Shown: positions 60,901-64,000 of the stretch, in pieces
How the letters are laid out: each line of letters opens with the position of its first letter
How positions within the stretch are numbered: the first letter of the stretch is position 1
Assembly: GCA_017467445.1 (NCBI GenBank)
Contig: JAFTSG010000016.1
Span: 34,286-98,285 of the forward strand
Direction of reading: 5' to 3'
DNA from: Clostridia bacterium
GTDB lineage: Bacteria; Bacillota; Clostridia; RUG12999
Length of the DNA stretch: 64,000 nucleotides
Position numbers and translations under genes: made by a program
Notes under the pieces: generated by a model
The model's input: only the letters and a program-made list of their open reading frames with translations
Database searches by the model: none
Told to the model about the DNA's origin: nothing

Positions 60901-61185
60901 ATGAAAAATATATCTTGTTTACGTTGCAATACCGAAATGAACCACACAGGCACCAAAAAGTTTCAGCTTGGCGAAACCGGATGGGTGCTTGGTGATTTGC
61001 CAAATCTTCTGGCAGGGTCAATGGAAGTTGATATATATACCTGTGCATCATGTGGAAAAATTGAGTTTTTTATACCGGAAGATAAAAATTCTGAAATTGG
61101 GCTTAGGAAATGTCCATCTTGCGGCAAAAAACACGAATTTGATTACCCAAAATGCCCATTTTGTAAATATGAATATTATAAATAA
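60901..61185 (+). CDS. zinc-ribbon protein of 94 residues, unknown
   Basis: Three zinc-knuckle pairs: CLRCN at residue 6, CASCGK at about 51 and CPSCGK plus CPFCKYEYY at the end. The middle LGETGWVLGDLPNLLAGSMEVDIYTCASCGKIEFF is the pattern of small clostridial zinc-ribbon proteins without known role. AGGGG precedes the ATG. Single gene ended by a strong terminator. Confidence 0.82.
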   Translation: MKNISCLRCNTEMNHTGTKKFQLGETGWVLGDLPNLLAGSMEVDIYTCASCGKIEFFIPEDKNSEIGLRKCPSCGKKHEFDYPKCPFCKYEYYK

Positions 61186-61190
61186 CAGAA

Positions 61191-61219
61191 AAAAGCACTT
61201 GCATTTTGCAAGTGCTTTT
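61191..61219. terminator. bidirectional terminator
   Basis: Perfect 13-bp stem AAAAGCACTTGCA/TGCAAGTGCTTTT, loop TTT; between convergent genes. Confidence 0.9.
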
Positions 61220-61223
61220 CTTA

Positions 61224-61715
61224 TCAAAAACTCAAATAATTTCTTACTATTTTTCCGCAGGCAATTTTTGTTCCCGCATCGCCTGACGGTTGGGTTTTGA
61301 AATCGTCTGCCTTATCGTGAATTATAACCGTTTTTCCAACCACCTCGTCAGGTGTAAACCTATCCGTATAAAAAGCGCACCACGCAATTCCGTTATTACC
61401 GAAAAGCGGCGGCATATCCCCTGCGTGCGCAGGATGCGGACAATTTTTTGGATTATAATGCCCGCCCGTATTTTTAAACGGGTCTTCTGCATCACCGGTG
61501 CAGGAATCCCCTTCGTGAATATGAAAACCAAAAATCTCTTCACCGCACGGCATATTTGCGGCGGGAAGTCCTGTAATTTCTGCCCTTACCAAAGTTCCAT
61601 TTGCTACCGGATAAAAATATACAACTCCCGCAAGGTTTGGAAATTCCATACTCCCGCGTATTTCCGCTTTGGCATAATAATTATTTCTTTTGAGTGTATC
61701 TGAAAATATGTTCAT
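61224..61715 (-). CDS. Cu/Zn superoxide dismutase family protein
   Basis: 163-residue protein of the Cu/Zn SOD fold. Metal ligand segments: FGFHIHEG near residues 62-69, GGHYNP near 83, HPAHAGDMPPLF near 94-105 and VIIHDKADDF near 130. The active-site Arg of GDSGPRIACG is replaced by Lys here (GDAGTKIACG), and there is no signal peptide. Activity is therefore uncertain; it may be a copper-binding relative such as YojM. Start is at MNIFSD behind GGGGTGAT. Confidence 0.88.
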   Translation of the reverse strand: MNIFSDTLKRNNYYAKAEIRGSMEFPNLAGVVYFYPVANGTLVRAEITGLPAANMPCGEEIFGFHIHEGDSCTGDAEDPFKNTGGHYNPKNCPHPAHAGDMPPLFGNNGIAWCAFYTDRFTPDEVVGKTVIIHDKADDFKTQPSGDAGTKIACGKIVRNYLSF

Positions 61716-61751
61716 TATATCACCCCACATCATTATATGCCTTATGCAACA

Positions 61752-61779
61752 AAAAAGGACTGCTTTTGCAGTCCTTTTT
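61752..61779 (-). terminator. terminator of metK
   Basis: Stem AAAAAGGACTGC/GCAGTCCTTTTT, loop of four T; T tracts on both strands. Confidence 0.88.
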
Positions 61780-61780
61780 C

Positions 61781-62959
61781 TTATTTGAACATCTTTTTAA
61801 GTTCTTCAGCTTTATCTGTTTTTTCCCATGCTACGCCGAGGTCTTCACGTCCGATATGTCCGTAAGCCGCAAGGTTTCTATAGATAGGTTTTCTAAGGTC
61901 AAGCTTTTCGATTATTGCCGCAGGGCGAAGGTCAAACACCTTATTTACCGCATCGGCAATTTTTTCGTCCGCTACCGTGCCTGTGCCGAATGTATCCACC
62001 ATTACGGAAACGGGTTTTGCCACGCCGATTGCATATGCAATCTGAACTTCACATTTTTTTGCAAGGCCTGCCGCAACAACGTTTTTAGCAATATATCTTG
62101 CTGCATATGCCGCACTTCTGTCTACCTTTGTCGGGTCTTTTCCGGAGAAAGCACCGCCGCCGTGACGTGCATATCCGCCGTAGGTATCAACAATAATTTT
62201 TCTGCCTGTAAGTCCGCTGTCCCCCTGAGGACCGCCAACTACAAATCTGCCCGTAGGGTTTACATATATTTTTGTGTTTTCATCCATAAGGTTTGCCGGG
62301 ATGATTGTATCTATAACATATTTTTTAACGTCGGCACGGATTGTTTCAAGGCTTGTCTTCTCGTCGTGCTGGGTTGAAACAACAACCGCATCAATACGGC
62401 TTGGCGCGCCGTCTACATATTCAACAGTTACCTGTGTTTTTCCGTCGGGACGAAGGTACGAAAGTGTGCCGTTTTTTCTTACCTCGGTAAGTTTTTTAGA
62501 CATTTTATGCGCAAGTGAAATAGGCATAGGCATAAGCTCGTCAGTTTCGTCACACGCATAGCCGAACATCATACCCTGGTCGCCGGCGCCTACTGCGTTA
62601 TACTCCTCGTCTTTACCCTCTTTTGCTTCAAGCGCTTTATCAACGCCGAGCGCAATATCGCAGGACTGTTCGTCTATAGCTGTAAGCACGCTGCAGGTAT
62701 CGCCGTCAAAACCAACCCCGCCGCTGTAGCCGATGTCTTTAATAACTTCCCTTGCGATTTTGGGAATATCAACATAACTCTTAGTTGTTATTTCCCCCAT
62801 TATCATTACCATACCGGTTGTAACGGCAGTTTCGCAAGCTACTCTTGCTGTAGGGTCTTCTGCTATAATGGCATCAAGAACGGCGTCCGAAATCTGGTCA
62901 CAAACCTTGTCGGGATGCCCTTCGGTAACAGATTCTGATGTAAATAACATTCTGTTCAT
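61781..62959 (-). CDS. metK: S-adenosylmethionine synthetase
   Basis: 392-residue tetrameric enzyme making SAM from methionine and ATP. Motifs: [24 protein letters not shown] near residues 6-29, [12 protein letters not shown] near 121, [23 protein letters not shown] near 262. GGAGG before the ATG. No SAM riboswitch is found in the 60 bp upstream. A hairpin separates it from three tRNA genes, so it may be transcribed through from them. Confidence 0.97.
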   Translation of the reverse strand: MNRMLFTSESVTEGHPDKVCDQISDAVLDAIIAEDPTARVACETAVTTGMVMIMGEITTKSYVDIPKIAREVIKDIGYSGGVGFDGDTCSVLTAIDEQSCDIALGVDKALEAKEGKDEEYNAVGAGDQGMMFGYACDETDELMPMPISLAHKMSKKLTEVRKNGTLSYLRPDGKTQVTVEYVDGAPSRIDAVVVSTQHDEKTSLETIRADVKKYVIDTIIPANLMDENTKIYVNPTGRFVVGGPQGDSGLTGRKIIVDTYGGYARHGGGAFSGKDPTKVDRSAAYAARYIAKNVVAAGLAKKCEVQIAYAIGVAKPVSVMVDTFGTGTVADEKIADAVNKVFDLRPAAIIEKLDLRKPIYRNLAAYGHIGREDLGVAWEKTDKAEELKKMFK

Positions 62960-62985
62960 ATTAATTCCTCCTTTGTAGAAACTAA

Positions 62986-63009
62986 AAGAGTGAAACTGCT
63001 TTCACTCTT
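62986..63009 (-). terminator. hairpin between the tRNA array and metK
   Basis: Perfect stem AAGAGTGAAA/TTTCACTCTT, loop CTGC, then a short T tract on the minus strand. Confidence 0.75.
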
Positions 63010-63022
63010 GCGGAAATTGTAT

Positions 63023-63109
63023 TGGTGCCGAAGGCGGGACTTGAACCCGCATGGTATTGCTACCGCTGGATTTTGAGTCCAGTGCGTCTGCCAGTTTCAC
63101 CACTTCGGC
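63023..63109 (-). tRNA. tRNA-Leu (anticodon CAA)
   Basis: Acceptor GCCGAAG/CTTCGGC, discriminator A, CCA encoded; loop CTCAAAA reads CAA; long variable arm. Confidence 0.95.
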
Positions 63110-63115
63110 ATTTGT

Positions 63116-63190
63116 TGGAGCGGAAGACGAGATTCGAACTCGCGACGTTCACCTTGGCAAGGTGACGCTCTACCACTGAGCCACTCCCGC
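63116..63190 (-). tRNA. tRNA-Gly (anticodon GCC)
   Basis: Acceptor GCGGGAG/CTTCCGC (one G-U), discriminator T, CCA encoded; loop TTGCCAA reads GCC. Confidence 0.95.
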
Positions 63191-63196
63191 ATATTA

Positions 63197-63281
63197 TGGT
63201 GCAGATGAAGGGACTTGAACCCCCACGTCGGTTGACACCAGAACCTAAATCTGGCGCGTCTGCCAATTCCGCCACATCTGC
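63197..63281 (-). tRNA. tRNA-Leu (anticodon TAG)
   Basis: Acceptor GCAGATG/CATCTGC, discriminator A, CCA encoded; loop TTTAGGT reads TAG; long variable arm. Confidence 0.95.
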
Positions 63282-63426
63282 TCATATCCTAAATCGTACA
63301 TATTATATTAACATATTTTCACCTTATTGTCAAGGAATATTTTGTTCACACAGGTTTTAGTTAAATATTCACAAAAATAAAAATATTGCCAATAAAAATT
63401 TTTATCATATTTTTTGCAAAAAAGAC

Positions 63427-63455
63427 TTGTATATTTTTATCATATAAGGTAAAAT
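63427..63455 (+). promoter_or_regulatory. promoter of gap
   Basis: TTGTAT, 17-bp spacer, TAAAAT, about 77 bp before the start codon. Confidence 0.6.
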
Positions 63456-63531
63456 ATAGTTGTATACATTTTTATAATGGCATACTATCGGAAAAACAAA
63501 ATTACTAATTATATTTCAGGAGGTTTTTACT

Positions 63532-64000
63532 ATGTCAGTAAAAGTTGCTATTAACGGTTTTGGACGTATCGGTCGTCTGGCTTTCCGTCAGATGTTCGGC
63601 GCAGAAGGTTATGAGGTAGTTGCAATCAACGACCTTACAGATCCTAAAATGCTTGCTCACCTTTTAAAGTATGACTCTTCACAGGGAAGATACGACGGTC
63701 ATACTGTAGAAGCTGGTGAAGGTTGCATTATCGTTGACGGTAAAACAATCACAATCTACAGCGAACCTAAAGCTGCCGATCTTCCTTGGGGAAAAATCGG
63801 CGTAGACGTTGTTCTTGAATGTACAGGTTTCTACTGCTCAAAAGAAAAAAGCCAGGCTCACATCGATGCAGGTGCTAAAAAAGTTGTTATCTCTGCTCCG
63901 GCAGGAAACGACCTTAAAACTATCGTTTTCAGCGTAAACGAAGATACTCTTACAGCTGATGATACAATCATCTCTGCTGCTTCCTGCACAACAAACTGTC
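63532..64000 (+). CDS. gap: glyceraldehyde-3-phosphate dehydrogenase, 3' end outside the window
   Basis: First 156 residues of the NAD-dependent glycolytic enzyme. The Rossmann NAD site is [16 protein letters not shown] (residues 4-19), then [10 protein letters not shown] near 30 and VVLECTGFY near 93. The catalytic Cys in SAASCTTNC is the last part seen. AGGAGG lies 9 nt before the ATG. No stop codon occurs in the window. Codon choice is biased (many AAC, GGT, CGT), as for highly expressed genes. Confidence 0.97.
   Translation, partial: MSVKVAINGFGRIGRLAFRQMFGAEGYEVVAINDLTDPKMLAHLLKYDSSQGRYDGHTVEAGEGCIIVDGKTITIYSEPKAADLPWGKIGVDVVLECTGFYCSKEKSQAHIDAGAKKVVISAPAGNDLKTIVFSVNEDTLTADDTIISAASCTTNC

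Noticed and set aside
62960..63020. Possible SAM riboswitch before metK
   Set aside because: Only about 60 bp separate metK from the tRNA array, and the single hairpin there lacks the SAM riboswitch core. It is read as a tRNA terminator.

Overview
The window is a contiguous piece of a low-to-medium GC, spore-forming, anaerobic Firmicute (class Clostridia; I cannot name the genus). Signs of this are sigma-H (sigH), yunB, a ymxH/ylmC-like PRC-barrel gene and a DacF-like D,D-carboxypeptidase, a PyrR-type attenuated pyr operon with type B PyrD/PyrK, a T-box riboswitch, an alr-antitoxin-toxin (EndoAI/EndoA) array as in Bacillus, strong purine-rich ribosome binding sites, and frequent TTG/GTG starts. 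No rRNA, CRISPR array, prophage or complete insertion sequence is visible.

Layout. 0-3 kb (+): tail of an ABC exporter, rnhB, a PHP phosphoesterase. 3-6.6 kb (-): a phosphopantetheinyl transferase/GNAT fusion, a secreted protein with an unlisted 58-residue peptide gene behind it, and rpsF-ssb-rpsR. 6.7-12.3 kb (-): a six-gene run (aldo/keto reductase, MFS, small membrane protein, NSS symporter, YitT, Cof phosphatase). 12.4-19 kb (-): dinB, a conserved secreted protein, and the operon DUF6106-nnrE/D-lipoprotein-alr-endoAI-endoA. 19-23 kb (+): rpsT, HAD phosphatase, PRC-barrel, rho, dac. 23-25.7 kb (-): degV, a 1-kb module of small helix-turn-helix proteins bounded by direct repeats, yunB. 25.8-30.6 kb (+): sigH, zinc ribbon, RNase M5-like, pfk, radical SAM, then tRNA-Leu and initiator tRNA followed by GC-rich modules carrying copies of the initiator tRNA 3' half. 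30.6-33.3 kb (-): a T-box-controlled XRE-cupin-acyl-CoA ligase. 33.3-35.7 kb: an AT-rich accessory patch with two small membrane proteins and a probable type III (RNA antitoxin) toxin-antitoxin system. 35.7-40 kb (-): marR-ABC-ABC exporter with a visible operator. 40-49 kb: thioredoxin-reductase-like flavoprotein, small alarmone synthetase, tRNA-Ser, tRNA-Pro with a small insertion, DMT transporter, dipeptidase, metA, OGG glycosylase, Nif3, radC. 49.5-59.2 kb (+): lspA-rluD, then the attenuated pyrR-B-C-F-K-D-E operon ending in a P-type ATPase. 59-64 kb: tRNA-Leu/Gln, an MFS transporter, Cu/Zn SOD-like protein, metK, three tRNAs and the start of gap.

How parts work together. The pyr operon encodes every de novo UMP step except carbamoyl-phosphate synthase. 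The alr/nnr/lipoprotein/toxin-antitoxin order matches the conserved Bacillus ydcC-alr-ndoAI-ndoA block. Most genes are housekeeping. The accessory signals cluster next to tRNA genes (30, 42 kb) and at 24-25 and 33-35 kb.

The best candidate for an undescribed system is the locus at 34.65-35.33 kb: three 42-nt tandem repeats starting at the predicted transcription start, then a strong hairpin terminator, then a 163-residue protein. That is the type III toxin-antitoxin architecture. Second is the T-box (specifier probably AUC, isoleucine) controlling a regulator-cupin-acyl-CoA ligase fusion.
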